Program-made: the position numbers and the translations under genes | The notes under the pieces: generated by a model | The model's database searches: none | Seen by the model: only the letters and a program-made list of their open reading frames with translations | What the model was told of the DNA's origin: nothing | From: Planctomycetota bacterium | Lineage (GTDB): Bacteria > Planctomycetota > Phycisphaerae > Phycisphaerales > SM1A02 | Direction of reading: 5' to 3' | Length of the DNA stretch: 64,000 nucleotides | Assembly: GCA_016872835.1 (NCBI GenBank) | Contig: VGYX01000012.1 | Span: 27,065-91,064 of the forward strand | In this document: piece by piece, positions 63,632 through 64,000 of the stretch | Position numbering within the stretch: the first letter of the stretch is position 1 | How the letters are laid out: each line of letters begins with the position of its first letter

Positions 63632-64000
63632 TTAGGCCCGCTTCCCGCGCCTTTCGGGCACGGTCTTGCCCTCGATCTCGGCCAGATACTTCCGCGTCGC
63701 GGCTGGCAGCACCGTCCACATCTTCAGGCAGAACACCAGACCCAGGATGCCGAAGGGCAGCAGCACCATGGGCCAGTACGACCAGCTCACGCTCGCGGCC
63801 TTGCCGATCACGAACGACTGCAGCGCGCTGCCCGCGTAGGCGAAGGCGTCGGCGATGCCGGTGGCGGTGGCCGCGGCCTTCTTGCCGCCGAAGTCCGCCG
63901 TCGCGGTGCCCGACATGATCGAGTGCACGCCGATCACCGACATCATGATGGTGACGGCGCAGACGCCCACCACGATGGCGCGCATGCCAAGCAGGCTTGA
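63632..64000 (-). CDS. MFS transporter, C-terminal part (OPA/GlpT-like), truncated by the window end
   Basis: GVHSIMSGTATADFGGKKAAATATGIADAFAYAGSALQSFVIG. Confidence 0.8.
   Translation of the reverse strand, partial: SSLLGMRAIVVGVCAVTIMMSVIGVHSIMSGTATADFGGKKAAATATGIADAFAYAGSALQSFVIGKAASVSWSYWPMVLLPFGILGLVFCLKMWTVLPAATRKYLAEIEGKTVPERRGKRA

Noticed and set aside
1-64000. CRISPR arrays, prophage, IS elements, restriction-modification or toxin-antitoxin loci
   Set aside because: No direct-repeat/spacer arrays, transposase/integrase motifs, terminal inverted repeats or defence-gene signatures recognised

Overview
High-GC bacterial chromosomal window, probably from a Planctomycetota (Phycisphaerae-like) genome. 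That assignment is inferred from prepilin-like proteins with an H-X9-DG motif, repeated dockerin-like C-terminal tags (xDxDGxGxVDFGDVxxLLLxxG) on secreted proteins, and a planctomycete-style Ser/Thr kinase. No rRNA, IS element, prophage or CRISPR array was recognised. Housekeeping content includes mutL, a recC-recB-recD operon, SDR-type tdh and kbl, an OMF-MFP-RND efflux operon, a Mrp-type ATPase, trmL, rmuC, a mechanosensitive channel, tRNA-Thr(CGT) and tRNA-Arg(CCT). The most interesting content is: (1) a purine-degradation locus (about 26.4-38.7 kb) built around one ORF of about 1570 aa that fuses malate synthase, OHCU decarboxylase, a serine beta-lactamase-fold hydrolase and allantoicase. 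No allantoinase is visible nearby, and the serine-hydrolase domain sits exactly where the allantoinase step would fall. (2) A cobalamin riboswitch (minus strand, about 4625-4815) with an SD-sequestering hairpin, upstream of an operon encoding a dockerin-tagged secreted protein, a pseudopilin and a BFD-like [2Fe-2S] protein. (3) A sigma-factor-like domain fused in frame to a secreted-type DUF642-like/dockerin domain. (4) A recurring -10-like hexamer about 6-8 nt before start codons, suggesting widespread leaderless transcription. Family assignments come from reading motifs by eye; no database search was run.
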